64,000 bases of DNA from Kallipyga gabonensis (GTDB taxonomy: Bacteria; Bacillota; Clostridia; Tissierellales; Peptoniphilaceae). The DNA is taken from positions 248,001 through 312,000 of the forward strand of contig NZ_CXYV01000002.1 of assembly GCF_001286805.1 (NCBI RefSeq), written 5' to 3'. The position numbers and the translations under genes were made by a program. Below the pieces are notes generated by a model. The model was not told the origin of the DNA. It did no database searches and was given only the letters and a program-made list of their open reading frames with translations. Positions 1 to 8,533 of this stretch are shown here, piece by piece (position 1 is the first letter of the stretch; each line of letters begins with the position of its first letter).

Positions 1-497
1 ATCTCCGCATACTTGGTGGTCAGGGGCTGGAAGTTCAGCATCCAGTTGTAGAGGAGGTTCTCCTCGCCCTCCGGCAAAAGGAGGTGGGCACGAACCATGA
101 AGTCCTCATCCAGGCCGATGACGGTCTGGGCATGGTAGAGGGTTCCCCAGCGAGAATCGTAGATGGCATCCATGACCTTCTTGTTGAGGTCGTCTTCATC
201 AACTCCCTTGAAGCCTTGAATACGGCGGGCTGCTGCCGCTCTTCCGGTGACTGAACCGTCATTAAAGAGCAGGACCTTGGAATCCTTCCGCAGGCCCATC
301 ACCTCAGGCTTATAGATGGGCAGATCGGTGACAATGGTTCCCGGGGACTCAACGGCCAAATCGTAAGCCGTTTGAATATCATTCACTTCAATAACATTGT
401 TCCCGTAAAAAGGGGTCATGACCAAAGACCGAAGCCTGGAGATGGCCTTGTTGTCCGCGTTGATTCGGGACCGGTTAAAACCATGAATCGTTGACAT
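1..497 (-). CDS. phosphoenolpyruvate carboxykinase (ATP)-like protein, N-terminal part (cut by window edge)
   Basis: The frame is open from an ATG at 497 to the window edge (165 residues visible). It starts MSTIHGFNRSRI and has a GxVTGRAAAARR stretch near residue 83, followed near residues 124-157 by a segment with GLDEDFMVRAHLL and LYNWMLNFQP. These line up by eye with the TGRSPKDK loop and the later VR...NMFIRP region of ATP-type PEP carboxykinases, but the match is distant. The nucleotide- and metal-binding parts lie outside the window. A good SD (AAAAGGAGGAAAAGG on the minus strand) precedes the ATG. It is divergent from the hemolysin III gene. If correct it interconverts oxaloacetate and PEP. 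It could instead be an uncharacterised PEPCK-related family. Confidence 0.45.
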   Translation of the reverse strand, partial: MSTIHGFNRSRINADNKAISRLRSLVMTPFYGNNVIEVNDIQTAYDLAVESPGTIVTDLPIYKPEVMGLRKDSKVLLFNDGSVTGRAAAARRIQGFKGVDEDDLNKKVMDAIYDSRWGTLYHAQTVIGLDEDFMVRAHLLLPEGEENLLYNWMLNFQPLTTKYAE

Positions 498-686
498 ACC
501 TTTTCCTCCTTTTGAGAAATGAAATCACAAAATGTAAATGTACACCATCTCTATCATACACGATTTTTCCCTCTACTGAAAAAAAACGTCTTCATTCTTT
601 TCTTTTTACCATCCACATTTGCTTCATCTCCTCCTTTCCATTTACGTTATAATGAAAAAAAGCCCAAACCGAGAAAGGAGGCCCTC

Positions 687-1364
687 ATGGACCAGGCTAA
701 AAGACAGTATACCCTCAAGGAAACACAGGAAAAAATGCGACTTAAACTGGAAGTCCTGAATTCCATCACCCACGGCATTGGTATCCCTTTGGGCATCTTT
801 TTTCTTGTCATCCTCATCCTAACCCAGGTCCAACGCCAATCCATCCCCGGTATCGTTGCCTATGCCATCTATGGCGGTTGCTTTATCTGGCTCTTTCTTT
901 GTTCCACCGTCTACCACGCCGTCCAGCCTCCCAAGGTCAAGGCCATCCTCCGGATCTTCGACCACACAGCCATCTACCTCTTCATTGCGGGATCCTTCAC
1001 CCCCGCCATCTTTTTCCTGACCCAGGGACTCCCCCGAATCCTCTTCATGGCCCTGATTTGGACCATCGCTCTTGCCGGAACCCTCTTCAAAATCATCACC
1101 TATAAAAACTACGATAAGTGGATTCGAGTCACTGTCTTTCTGTATATTGCCATGGGCTGGTTGGGTCTCCTCTTCCTCAAGCCCATTATCCAATATGGCC
1201 TTTGGAAATTTTTCTTCTTCATCGCCTTCGGCGGCATTCTCTATACCGTCGGAACCTACTTCTACCGGAAGACGGATTGGAAATGGCATCATGTCGTCTG
1301 GCATCTTTTTGTCCTTGCTGCTGCCGTCACCCAGTTCTTCGGATTCTACCTTTACCTGTCTTAG
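687..1364 (+). CDS. hemolysin III / TrhA family membrane protein (PAQR superfamily)
   Basis: The product is 225 residues and very hydrophobic, with about seven membrane segments, the usual size for the family. Family signatures are visible: NSITHGIGIPLG near residue 27, STVYHA near 74, RIFDHTAIYLFIAGSFTP near 90-107, and WHHVVWHLFV near the C-terminus. The conserved His and Asp residues of PAQR proteins (NSITHG, FDH, WHxxxH) are all present. I chose the ATG at 687 because AAAGGAGG lies 7 bases upstream; the frame stays open further upstream to 519 but without a ribosome site. The lipoprotein gene starts 9 bases after its stop, so the two are probably co-transcribed. The family's role in membrane energetics or fluidity is not settled; haemolytic activity should not be assumed. 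Confidence 0.9.
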   Translation: MDQAKRQYTLKETQEKMRLKLEVLNSITHGIGIPLGIFFLVILILTQVQRQSIPGIVAYAIYGGCFIWLFLCSTVYHAVQPPKVKAILRIFDHTAIYLFIAGSFTPAIFFLTQGLPRILFMALIWTIALAGTLFKIITYKNYDKWIRVTVFLYIAMGWLGLLFLKPIIQYGLWKFFFFIAFGGILYTVGTYFYRKTDWKWHHVVWHLFVLAAAVTQFFGFYLYLS

Positions 1365-1373
1365 GAGGCTTCT

Positions 1374-2060
1374 ATGAGAAAAAAAAATTTCTTTCTGCTG
1401 GCCCTAATGATTGTGGTCCTTTCCGCCTGTGGGGGGCCTGCCTCAAATGAAAGCAAAAACTCGGAAGAGCAAAGTGAGCCGATGGAATCCGCTGCAGTAG
1501 AAGTTGAGGCGGATGCCCGCCCCATGGTCAAGGTGGGCGGCGTGGTTTATGGAGACACGGGTTATAAAAACGCCATGGTTACCTGCGGGACGCCCGATGG
1601 AAAAATCAACAGCACGGTGGAAGAAAACAAAATCCCGGTCAATGATGATGAATCCAACTTCGGCAAGGGTTACAACTATCAAATTTGGGAAAAAGGATAT
1701 ATTAATGTCCAGACAGACAATGGATGGACCCTATTCCGGGATATTGACCTTAAAGAAGAAAACAACCAAATCCCAAAATGGGTCGCCCACTTCACCGCCA
1801 AGGTCAGCCGGGTAGAAGATGATTCCCTGATGGTAGAGGCAAGCGAGATTGATGATGCCTTCTATTTCAAAGATCTACTCACTAAGCCTATCTCCCTGCC
1901 CATGAACCATTTGGAAAATGGCGGAGGCGGCGAGCCGGCCGGCCAAGCCCTCGAAGGAAAATCGGTCGAAGTCTATTTCGGTGGAGAAATCAAAAACACC
2001 CAGCCCGAGAGCTCAGTCCCCATCTCTCTCGAAGAAGTCTACCGCATCTCTGTGAAATAA
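1374..2060 (+). CDS. predicted lipoprotein of unknown function
   Basis: The product is 228 residues. The N-terminus MRKKNFFLLALMIVVLSACG is a lipoprotein signal peptide with lipobox LSAC, cysteine at residue 19, so it is expected to be lipid-anchored on the outer face of the membrane. After a charged linker, residues about 48-120 contain VKVGGVVYGDTG, CGTPDGKI and SNFGKGYNYQ, a pattern I associate with a small clostridial extracytoplasmic domain of unknown role. The C-terminal part looks like a small beta domain ending in a YFGGEI segment. SD GGAGG lies 6 bases upstream. It is the second gene after the hemolysin III gene, and a terminator follows. No enzymatic motif is visible. Confidence 0.8.
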   Translation: MRKKNFFLLALMIVVLSACGGPASNESKNSEEQSEPMESAAVEVEADARPMVKVGGVVYGDTGYKNAMVTCGTPDGKINSTVEENKIPVNDDESNFGKGYNYQIWEKGYINVQTDNGWTLFRDIDLKEENNQIPKWVAHFTAKVSRVEDDSLMVEASEIDDAFYFKDLLTKPISLPMNHLENGGGGEPAGQALEGKSVEVYFGGEIKNTQPESSVPISLEEVYRISVK

Positions 2061-2087
2061 ACGTTAAAAAAAGCCTTTCGGCTCATG

Positions 2088-2147
2088 CATGGCCCCTGAA
2101 GACCGGATCTCCCCATCCGATTTTTGGGGGCCATGTATTTTTTTGGC
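2088..2147 (+). terminator. Rho-independent terminator after lipoprotein gene
   Basis: Arms CATGGCCCC (2088-2096) and GGGGCCATG (2127-2135) enclose a smaller CGGAT/ATCCG hairpin and are followed by a T-rich run to 2144. It lies 28 bases after the lipoprotein stop codon. Confidence 0.7.
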
Positions 2148-2196
2148 CGCCTGGCGGACCTCTGGGGTGGGACTAGGCCCCCTTTCTTCTGATATC

Positions 2197-2540
2197 GCCA
2201 AATGAGGCGGCTCATGGAAGCCTCCCTTCCCCACCATTCTGCCAAATAAGGGGGCTCATGGAAGCCTCCCTTTCCCCTGGTTTCGCCAAATGAGGCGGCT
2301 CATGAAAGCCTCCCTTTCTCCTGATTCCGCCAAATGAGGAGGCTCATGGAAGCCTCCCTTTCTTCTGATTCCGCCAAATGAGGAGGCTCATGGAAGCCTC
2401 CCTTTCTCACGATTCCGCCAAATAAGGCGGCTCCACATGGCCTCCCTTTCCCCTAATTTCGCCATATGAGGCGGCTCCACATGGCCCCCCGATCCTTCGA
2501 TTCCGCCAAATAAGGGGGCAACTTGGCTTACTGACGGGAT
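2197..2540. repeat. 44-bp tandem repeat array (family A), 7 full units plus a partial
   Basis: Units begin with GCCAAATRAGG at 2197, 2241, 2285, 2329, 2373, 2417, 2461 and 2505, an exact 44-base period throughout. Each full unit contains a short inverted repeat (for example GGAGGC/GCCTCC around an 8-base loop). The last two full units have a changed centre (CTCCACATGGCC). 44 is not a multiple of three, no coding frame runs through it, and no cas gene is near. A related, inverted, single-unit-like segment lies near 20205-20245. It occupies the 570-base gap between the lipoprotein gene and the nuclease-like gene. Confidence 0.9.
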
Positions 2541-2631
2541 CTTTCTCCTTATTTTTGGGATTCTGCCTGCACATTGAATGTGAAAGAATAAGAAGCACAT
2601 GGCGGAGGCAGATAATCATAAGGGAGAAGTT

Positions 2632-3438
2632 GTGAAAAATAAAAGGAAAGAGAAAATTCAGCTTTTGAATGACAATCTAGAGAAGATCCAAGTAGAAGCT
2701 ATCGATGGGAGCTTGTATATCAAGCGTGAAAAACATAGGACTCAGTTCTATCATCAGAGATATATCGAAGGGAAAGCCACCCGCCGATATATCCCCATGA
2801 GCGATATGAACCTTGCCCGCCGGCTGGCCCAGCAGTCTTACAACCGGTCGGTCAGGACCCTCCTCTCTTCAATCAAGGGCAAGGAAATGCGAATTGAAGA
2901 CATTGACAGGGCCATAGATGAAGTACTTCTACAACTTGTTCCGGAGCGAAGGGCACTCATCACCCCTGTCCAGCCGACCTTGCAGGAGAAGCTGGCGGCA
3001 TGGAAAAACAGGAGTTATCAGGGGCGGTCCTTCCGCCAGGATGATCCCCGGATTTATACGAACAACCATGAGCGGGTCCGGTCAAAAACGGAGAAGATTA
3101 TTGCGGATGCCTTGGAAAAAGCCGGGGTGACTTATAAATATGAGGCCCCACTCCTCATGGAGGATGGGGCCACGGTCTATCCGGATTTTACTTTCTTTGA
3201 TCCGAGTGCAGAAAAAGAATTCTATTGGGAGCATTTTGGTTTGATCGGCGACAGCAATTATATGGTGAATGCGGTCAAAAAAATCCGTGCCTATGAGCGA
3301 AACGGATTTCAACTGGGCTACCGGCTTTTCGCCACCTTTGAAGGAGGGGGCCTGGGTCCGGATTATGAGCGGATCGATGATCTGATCAAGACTATTCTCG
3401 TCCCCTTGATCCCTCCCCAGGTCCGGACCCCTTCCTGA
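2632..3438 (+). CDS. PD-(D/E)XK-like nuclease-fold protein, uncharacterised
   Basis: The product is 268 residues from a GTG at 2632, preferred over the ATG at 2599 because AGGGAG sits 5 bases upstream of the GTG. The N-terminal half is basic and helical. The C-terminal half has RSKTEKIIADALEKAG (about 150-165), YEAPL, YPDFTF (about 183-188) and EFYWEHFGL (about 196-204). This order (RSxxE, PD, then E...EH) matches nuclease-like domains related to those attached to some helicases; the usual ExK lysine is not obvious, so activity is uncertain. No helicase or methylase is adjacent. It follows the 44-bp array directly and its stop is 2 bases from the convergent thioesterase stop. Confidence 0.6.
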   Translation: MKNKRKEKIQLLNDNLEKIQVEAIDGSLYIKREKHRTQFYHQRYIEGKATRRYIPMSDMNLARRLAQQSYNRSVRTLLSSIKGKEMRIEDIDRAIDEVLLQLVPERRALITPVQPTLQEKLAAWKNRSYQGRSFRQDDPRIYTNNHERVRSKTEKIIADALEKAGVTYKYEAPLLMEDGATVYPDFTFFDPSAEKEFYWEHFGLIGDSNYMVNAVKKIRAYERNGFQLGYRLFATFEGGGLGPDYERIDDLIKTILVPLIPPQVRTPS

Positions 3439-3440
3439 TT

Positions 3441-3920
3441 TTACATCTCCTTCTTCACCCCCACAGCCACCATCTTGGCCTTGGCCCGGGGCTGGCCGGC
3501 GGCCTCCATCTCCATGGTGATGATGGCCTTGCGGTCGGTAATTTCCTCTAAATGACTGGTTACGGTGACAATCTCATTCATGGGAACCGGACGGAGGAAG
3601 TCGACCTCCAGATGGGCGGTGATAAAGCGGCCGATGATGGTGTCTTCGGTGAGGTCCAGACCCTTGTTTTTGTGGGCAAACCAGGCTGCCGATGCGGTTC
3701 CATGGCAATCGAAAATCATGGCAATCATGCCGCCAAATAAATTCGCCGGGACCCCACCGGTAAACTTTTCATCGGGCTTTACCTGGCAAGTACAAGTCTC
3801 TCCATTCTCGGAAGGGTAGGATTTAAGGTGTAGACCCTCCTCATTTTTCGGTCCACATCCCCAGCAATACTGAAATCTTTCCCCATACGTATCTTGAATA
3901 GCAATCTTATTATTGGTCAT
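3441..3920 (-). CDS. hotdog-fold acyl-CoA thioesterase family protein
   Basis: The product is 159 residues. The N-terminal CWGCGPKNEEGLHLKSY and the central PANLFGGMIAMIFDCHGTASA are typical of PaaI/4HBT-like hotdog thioesterases, with an Asp in the helix where the catalytic carboxylate is expected. A second conserved strand, HLEVDFLRPVP, follows at about residue 103. The substrate cannot be told from sequence; soluble acyl-CoA esters are usual. It lies 42 bases downstream of the YitT gene on the same strand and is probably co-transcribed with it. The SD is GGAGAGAAAAG. Confidence 0.8.
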   Translation of the reverse strand: MTNNKIAIQDTYGERFQYCWGCGPKNEEGLHLKSYPSENGETCTCQVKPDEKFTGGVPANLFGGMIAMIFDCHGTASAAWFAHKNKGLDLTEDTIIGRFITAHLEVDFLRPVPMNEIVTVTSHLEEITDRKAIITMEMEAAGQPRAKAKMVAVGVKKEM

Positions 3921-3962
3921 CTTTTCTCTCCTTTTTCTTCTGTATTCTCATCGATTGTTTTC

Positions 3963-4868
3963 TTATCGATCATTGTCGTGACCCAAAATGGGTTTGGGCA
4001 TATAGCGGACTTCCGTCACATTATAGACCGTGACAAAGGCCTTGGGATCCGTTTTTTCCAAAAAAGTCATGAGCTTCTGATATTCCTGCTTGTTTACAAT
4101 GGTGATGATTTCCCGTCGGGGCCGGAGATCCAACCCACCTTTAGCCTCATAAATGGTTGCTCCACTTTTAAGGTCGCTGAGAATAAACCGGCGTACTGCC
4201 TCTTCCTCCGAGGTCAGAATGCAGACCCGCTTCTTCCCTGTCTGACCAAAGATGTAGTGGTCAAGAACAAGACCATTAAGATAGGTTCCCAGAAGGGAGA
4301 GGGCAACCGTCTTCATGTCGTAAACCAGGGCCGATGAAAGAGCGATGACAATGCCTGCCAGAGAAAGAGCCTGACCGATCTCCATATGGAGGAAACGCTG
4401 AAGAATCTTTGCAATGATATCAAGCCCGCCGGATGAAGCATTGTCATTGAAAAGCATGCTGAGACCAATCGAAACCACAAAGATATAACAGGCCACATCG
4501 AGAGTGGCATCGCCGGTCAGAGACGTATTATTGGGAAGGATGACCTCGTAAAGACGGAGAAAAAGGGGAAGCAAGATCGAAGTATAGACCGTCTTTCCCC
4601 CGAATTCCCTACCGAATAAAATAAAGCCCACTACCAAAAGGCCCACATTCAGGGCCATGGTAATCTGAGCGACCGACAGGGGGATAAAGTGGGTCAAGAC
4701 GATGGCCAGGCCGGTGATGCTGGAAACGGAAGCTCGGCTGGGCATAAGAAAGAAAAAGATGGCGGTGGCAATAATAAAGGTCGCCAGGGTGAGATAGAGG
4801 ATGTTGACAACGAGCCTCCTCATTTTATTTGGTCTTGTTGAAGTTAAGTTCCCTTTCTTGACTTGCAA
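3963..4868 (-). CDS. YitT family membrane protein (DUF161 plus C-terminal DUF2179)
   Basis: The product is 301 residues. It has an N-terminal block of about five to six membrane segments including a SSITGLAIVL turn and a conserved NDNASSGGLDIIAK segment, then a soluble C-terminal DUF2179-type domain (about residues 215-290, with REIITIVNKQEYQKL and DPKAFVTVYNV). This order and length are standard for YitT proteins, whose substrate is unknown. The start is a TTG at 4868 with GGGGGAAAGGA just upstream; the next ATG (4823) has no ribosome site. Possible operon with the downstream thioesterase gene. Confidence 0.9.
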   Translation of the reverse strand: MQVKKGNLTSTRPNKMRRLVVNILYLTLATFIIATAIFFFLMPSRASVSSITGLAIVLTHFIPLSVAQITMALNVGLLVVGFILFGREFGGKTVYTSILLPLFLRLYEVILPNNTSLTGDATLDVACYIFVVSIGLSMLFNDNASSGGLDIIAKILQRFLHMEIGQALSLAGIVIALSSALVYDMKTVALSLLGTYLNGLVLDHYIFGQTGKKRVCILTSEEEAVRRFILSDLKSGATIYEAKGGLDLRPRREIITIVNKQEYQKLMTFLEKTDPKAFVTVYNVTEVRYMPKPILGHDNDR

Positions 4869-4998
4869 ATCCTTTCCCCCTCTCTAGAAAATAGCAAGAA
4901 CTTTCCATGGATGATACCTAATGTATTGTACCTCATTAGAATCAGAAATGGACCGGTCATTTACACTTCTAATAAACTAGGGAAAAGGACAAATAGGA

Positions 4999-5027
4999 TT
5001 GACACTGAAAGCTTGAGCTAATAAACT
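4999..5027 (+). promoter_or_regulatory. sigma-A-type promoter for the glycosyltransferase gene
   Basis: TTGACA at 4999-5004, a 17-base spacer, and TAAACT at 5022-5027. The implied leader is about 80 bases. Nothing else is seen in the gap 4869-5111. Confidence 0.55.
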
Positions 5028-5111
5028 AATACAAATGTAGATTATGCTATGATAGAAGTAAGACACAAAGATTAAGCGGCCGTCCGGTTTCATCAGGTTC
5101 AAGGAGAAAGT

Positions 5112-6311
5112 ATGCCTGTTCTCAAAGCAATTATGTATATTCTTTTCGTCCTCGTGAACCTCTATGGACTCTATTTTGCAGTCATCGGTCTCAATTTTTT
5201 CCGTCGGGAAAAAACCTATCCGGAATCCGACGTCTTCCATAAATTTGCCATTCTTATTCCGGCAAGAAATGAGGAAGCCGTCATCCGCCAGTGCGTAGAA
5301 TCCCTGGAAAAACTGGCCTATCCGGATGATGCCTATGAAATCTTTGTCCTTGCTAATAATTGCAGTGACCGAACGGTTGAGGAAGCGAAAAAAACTGGGG
5401 CTACCGTCCTTGAATATAATGAGAATATTCGCAACAAGGGCGATGTCCTTCACCGAACCTTTATCGATCTCCATGACCGTGACTTTGAAGCTTACCTTCT
5501 TTTTGATGCTGACAATACCGTAGATCCGAATTTCCTTGCAGAGATGAATCGTGTTCTGGATGCCGGCTGCCAAGCCTGCCAGGGTTTCCGGGAAGGGCAA
5601 AATCCTTCCGCCACCTATATTTCCAGTGCCCATTCCATCTATCTCCTGCTTGTCGATCTGTTTTATAATCATTCACGGTCCGTCCTGGGCATGAATGCCA
5701 TCATCACCGGTACAGGCTTTATGGTCAGCAAGTCCCTCCTGGACGAACGCGGAGGATGGAACACCTCAACCCTAACCGAAGATATTGAGTTTACCGTTCA
5801 AAACTCACTTTCCGGCCACCATATCGCCTATGCCCCAAAAGCTGTCTTTTATGATGAACAGGTGATCACCCTATCCCAATCTCTCGTCCAGCGAACTCGC
5901 TGGGCAAAAGGAGTGAAGCAAGTCTTTGAAAAATTGGGCTGGCCAACCATTCAATCCATTTACAAGGATCAAGGAAAGGATCCTTTTGATTCGCTCATGA
6001 TGATGACCGGAACCTATATGGGAAACATCAGCGTCATTTTGCCCATCCTGACCTTCCTCCTATTCAAGTTTCTGAATAAGGCGGTGACGATTAGCCTGCA
6101 CATGACTCTGGTGAACCTCCTTTTTATTGTGCTACCGCCCACTCTTCTTGCTCTCTTCATCACGATCTACTTCAAGAAGAGTCTACGAGAATACTGGAAG
6201 GGAATCCTTCTTTTCTGGTTCTTCCTTCTGACATGGATACCGGTAAATGTCTACGCTCTCTTTTCCAATAGCATGGACTGGAAGGAAATCAAGCACGGCC
6301 TTAAGGCCTGA
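5112..6311 (+). CDS. membrane glycosyltransferase, family 2 (processive type)
   Basis: The product is 399 residues. It has an N-terminal membrane segment (about 5-27), a GT2 catalytic domain with ILIPARNEE (about 47-55), the DXD-type motif DADNT (about 134-138), TEDIEF (about 219-224) and the QRTRW motif (about 256-260), and then three to four C-terminal membrane segments. This layout is that of processive polysaccharide synthases, in which QxxRW binds the growing chain. The polymer made is unknown. The gene stands alone with its own promoter and terminator, so it is not in a capsule cluster here. SD AAGGAGAAAG is 5 bases upstream. Confidence 0.85.
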   Translation: MPVLKAIMYILFVLVNLYGLYFAVIGLNFFRREKTYPESDVFHKFAILIPARNEEAVIRQCVESLEKLAYPDDAYEIFVLANNCSDRTVEEAKKTGATVLEYNENIRNKGDVLHRTFIDLHDRDFEAYLLFDADNTVDPNFLAEMNRVLDAGCQACQGFREGQNPSATYISSAHSIYLLLVDLFYNHSRSVLGMNAIITGTGFMVSKSLLDERGGWNTSTLTEDIEFTVQNSLSGHHIAYAPKAVFYDEQVITLSQSLVQRTRWAKGVKQVFEKLGWPTIQSIYKDQGKDPFDSLMMMTGTYMGNISVILPILTFLLFKFLNKAVTISLHMTLVNLLFIVLPPTLLALFITIYFKKSLREYWKGILLFWFFLLTWIPVNVYALFSNSMDWKEIKHGLKA

Positions 6312-6329
6312 AAAGTCAATCACGTCATC

Positions 6330-6371
6330 AAAAAAGGCTTGGCCCCCTGAAAAGGAGACCAAGCCTTTTTT
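6330..6371 (+). terminator. Rho-independent terminator after glycosyltransferase gene
   Basis: Perfect 13-base arms AAAAAAGGCTTGG (6330-6342) and CCAAGCCTTTTTT (6359-6371). A/T runs on both sides would also let it end minus-strand transcripts from the sigma-factor block. Confidence 0.85.
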
Positions 6372-6392
6372 CTTATTCCTGAAACCCGGATA

Positions 6393-6622
6393 TTAACCCT
6401 TGACTCGCTCAACCAGCTTTCCATCCCGAATTTGCTTTCATTCAAAAGGAGGGCAAAGTTCTGTAAGACGATCCCGATATGAGAAGCCCGAAACCGGGCC
6501 ATCTCATGCTCCTTAAGGCGGGTAATGTCAAGGTCATCATAGAAGATATGGCCGGATGTGAGCCGATCCAGGCCCGCCACCATATGGAGCAATGTCGTCT
6601 TTCCGGCACCCGACTTGCCCAT
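6393..6622 (-). pseudogene. remnant of an ABC transporter ATP-binding protein gene
   Basis: Reading the minus strand from 6622, the frame gives GKSGAGKTTLLHMVAGLDRL (Walker A), then FRASHIGIVLQNFALL (Q-loop), as in LolD/MacB-type ATPases. It then joins, in another frame, a typical C-terminal tail KQIRDGKLVERVKG followed by TAA at 6393-6395. The signature motif, Walker B and H-loop, normally about 120 residues between these points, are missing, and the N-terminus before Walker A is also lost. An internal deletion that shifted the frame explains this. The intact-looking 100-residue frame that reads through it (6320-6622) is therefore not a real protein. It lies just downstream of the lipoprotein gene. 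Confidence 0.8.
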
Positions 6623-6655
6623 GGTTCATTGAAGACAAGTCTCCTGTTCTTTCAA

Positions 6656-7765
6656 TCAGTTTACTGCTAGCACGGCAGAGACATAATAACCATCTGCTAC
6701 ATTCAACGGGTAGCTATTTAATAATTTAAAACCAGGTAATTGAAACTGATATATGCCTGCCTGATTGGCAACAATAAAACTATTTCCAACAATAGCCGTA
6801 TTTGTTAGTGTTACTTTAAGGTCCTTAAATGTCTCCCTTCCATTCGGTTCAATGATCGACACCTGCGTTCCTTGATCAACTACGGGGTCGTAATGCGTGA
6901 CGATGAGATCTTGTTGGTATTGATAAATTGCATGCGGTGAATCCTTAGAAGTTGAGATCTCTTCGATTGTAAAATTATCCTGATGAATTTTTAAGATTTT
7001 CCCTATCGGAGCATACTCTTCATCTACATTCACCGTAACAAAGAGATACTCGGAATCCGCTATACCAATCCCTGAAAGCATTCCATATTCAGAAATATCC
7101 TCTTCCTTCAGCAAGTTCAATTCGCTCGTATAGACGTGCATTGTACTAATATACTTGTTGGGATCCACTGGATTCTCCTGCATATCAAAGGCAAATAACT
7201 TATGATTACCGGCAAATATACAATAAAAATGGACCCCTGGTAACTCAACCGTCTTACTCGATTGATTTTTTTTGTCCCACGCCTCCAAACAACTGACACC
7301 ATTTAGCGTATTAATAGCATATACTCTGTCATCGGCCGCTGCCATATGATTAAGTGCAATATGCTGAAATGGATATTCGGTTATTTCAAGTGACCCTTTA
7401 TTCACACCGATCACTTTTTTTGTATCCTTTTGATTTCCAAGACCCTGAGGGATGAGAAATAGCTCGCCATGATCCTCAACCGGAACATAGAAGGGGGATC
7501 CCAAGGCCGCGTAGGAGAGTTCTTGCTCCTGGGCTGCCTCTAATTCCGAGTCAAACCATAAGATTTTCGAATGATATGCACTCTCCGTTGTAATAACTAC
7601 GCCAAAATCGATCGAATCCCTATCCAGTTCTGATAGTGTCTTGTTATGATTAACTGAACACGCACTCAAAAGAATAAAAAAGAGCAAGGCCTCTGTAAAG
7701 AATATACACTTTACAATTTGTGGCTTTTTCCCGGTTTTCAGCTGTTGAATCCGGCTAGACATCAT
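6656..7765 (-). CDS. lipoprotein, predicted beta-propeller-like
   Basis: The product is 369 residues. A long basic N-terminal region precedes the hydrophobic segment FFTEALLFFILLSAC; the lipobox LSAC places the lipidated cysteine near residue 36. The rest is beta-rich with regularly spaced aromatic strands (IALNHMAAADDRVYAIN, HYDPVVDQGTQVSI, NTAIVGNSFIVANQAG), which suggests a propeller-like or bacteriocin-system lipoprotein fold, but I recognise no named family. SD AAGGAG lies 9 bases upstream of the ATG. It starts 20 bases after the stop of the amidase-like gene, so they probably share a transcript. AT-richer than the housekeeping genes around the block. Confidence 0.65.
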   Translation of the reverse strand: MMSSRIQQLKTGKKPQIVKCIFFTEALLFFILLSACSVNHNKTLSELDRDSIDFGVVITTESAYHSKILWFDSELEAAQEQELSYAALGSPFYVPVEDHGELFLIPQGLGNQKDTKKVIGVNKGSLEITEYPFQHIALNHMAAADDRVYAINTLNGVSCLEAWDKKNQSSKTVELPGVHFYCIFAGNHKLFAFDMQENPVDPNKYISTMHVYTSELNLLKEEDISEYGMLSGIGIADSEYLFVTVNVDEEYAPIGKILKIHQDNFTIEEISTSKDSPHAIYQYQQDLIVTHYDPVVDQGTQVSIIEPNGRETFKDLKVTLTNTAIVGNSFIVANQAGIYQFQLPGFKLLNSYPLNVADGYYVSAVLAVN

Positions 7766-7785
7766 TGTTCTACTCCTTAAATTGA

Positions 7786-8439
7786 TTATTTTCTATAAAC
7801 TATAATCGTCTTATCTGTTGAAACTAACTCCATTGGATGAATAGCACCCAAAAAATCAGAGGTATTCAAATCAATATTAAAGTTATCCAAAAAAGATGCC
7901 CATACCAACTGAGAGCAATAAAAAGAATCCCGAGTTCCCGTATTGAGGTAATTCCAATTATAAGGCTTCCCTATCTGTTTATAACACCAATCAGCCGCTG
8001 TTTTATCTTGGATTCCAGTACTTTTTCGTACAGTAACTCCATAGCACGTTTTTTTAGAAGAGTACCAGTTGTTGTTACCTATCGTCACACCTCTTGATAA
8101 AGACTCAACAACCCTATTCGGGGAATATACAATTGCTGCATGTCCTGTTGGGATTAAGCCCTTATAGGCATCAGCTGTAACCAAAATTACACCTTTGCGA
8201 GTCGGATACGATTTTGCTGATGATAATCCGCTATTTAATTGTCCAGACAACCCAGTTTGGCTATCCGCTGTTTTATCAGGAGACAGTTCTTTCTTATCAA
8301 TTATCATTTTGAGCTTGTCCACTTGTTCTTGATTGAAAATTTTCTGATTATCTTGAATCTCCTGTGCGAATGTAATGCTCGGGACCAAGAATGCAAATAA
8401 AGCAATTACAGTCAGTATCACTGTCCATTTTCTTTTCAT
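7786..8439 (-). CDS. secreted YiiX/C92-like permuted papain-fold amidase or peptidase
   Basis: The product is 217 residues from the ATG at 8439, which has AAAGGAG 7 bases upstream; an ATG 36 bases further up lacks one. A signal peptide is clear (KRKWTVILTVIALFAFLVPS, cleaved near TFAQE). The mature part has GHAAIVY (catalytic-type His) and, later, FYCSQLVWASF (catalytic-type Cys), the His-before-Cys order of circularly permuted NlpC/P60 enzymes such as YiiX/YycO. Target bonds could be in peptidoglycan, lipids or peptides. It lies in the run of exported proteins downstream of the sigma/anti-sigma pair and is probably co-transcribed with the lipoprotein gene. Confidence 0.7.
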   Translation of the reverse strand: MKRKWTVILTVIALFAFLVPSITFAQEIQDNQKIFNQEQVDKLKMIIDKKELSPDKTADSQTGLSGQLNSGLSSAKSYPTRKGVILVTADAYKGLIPTGHAAIVYSPNRVVESLSRGVTIGNNNWYSSKKTCYGVTVRKSTGIQDKTAADWCYKQIGKPYNWNYLNTGTRDSFYCSQLVWASFLDNFNIDLNTSDFLGAIHPMELVSTDKTIIVYRK

Positions 8440-8533
8440 GACATACTCCTTTTGTTTTTTCATTTGCCAAGTCACATCATCTCATTCAAAAAATCTAATC
8501 TTCTACCATAAGAATTAAAAAAGTTCCCTCCTT

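Noticed and set aside
2197-2540. CRISPR array interpretation of the 44-bp repeats (also for the 42/45 and 54-bp arrays)
   Set aside because: There are no unique spacers between constant repeats; whole units repeat head to tail and no cas gene is near.
2388-2619. Two 70-residue minus-strand frames in the 44-bp array
   Set aside because: Repeat-derived translations without start signals.
6320-6622. Intact 100-residue ABC-like protein
   Set aside because: The second half is a wrong-frame reading of the ABC C-terminal tail, and the catalytic middle is missing.
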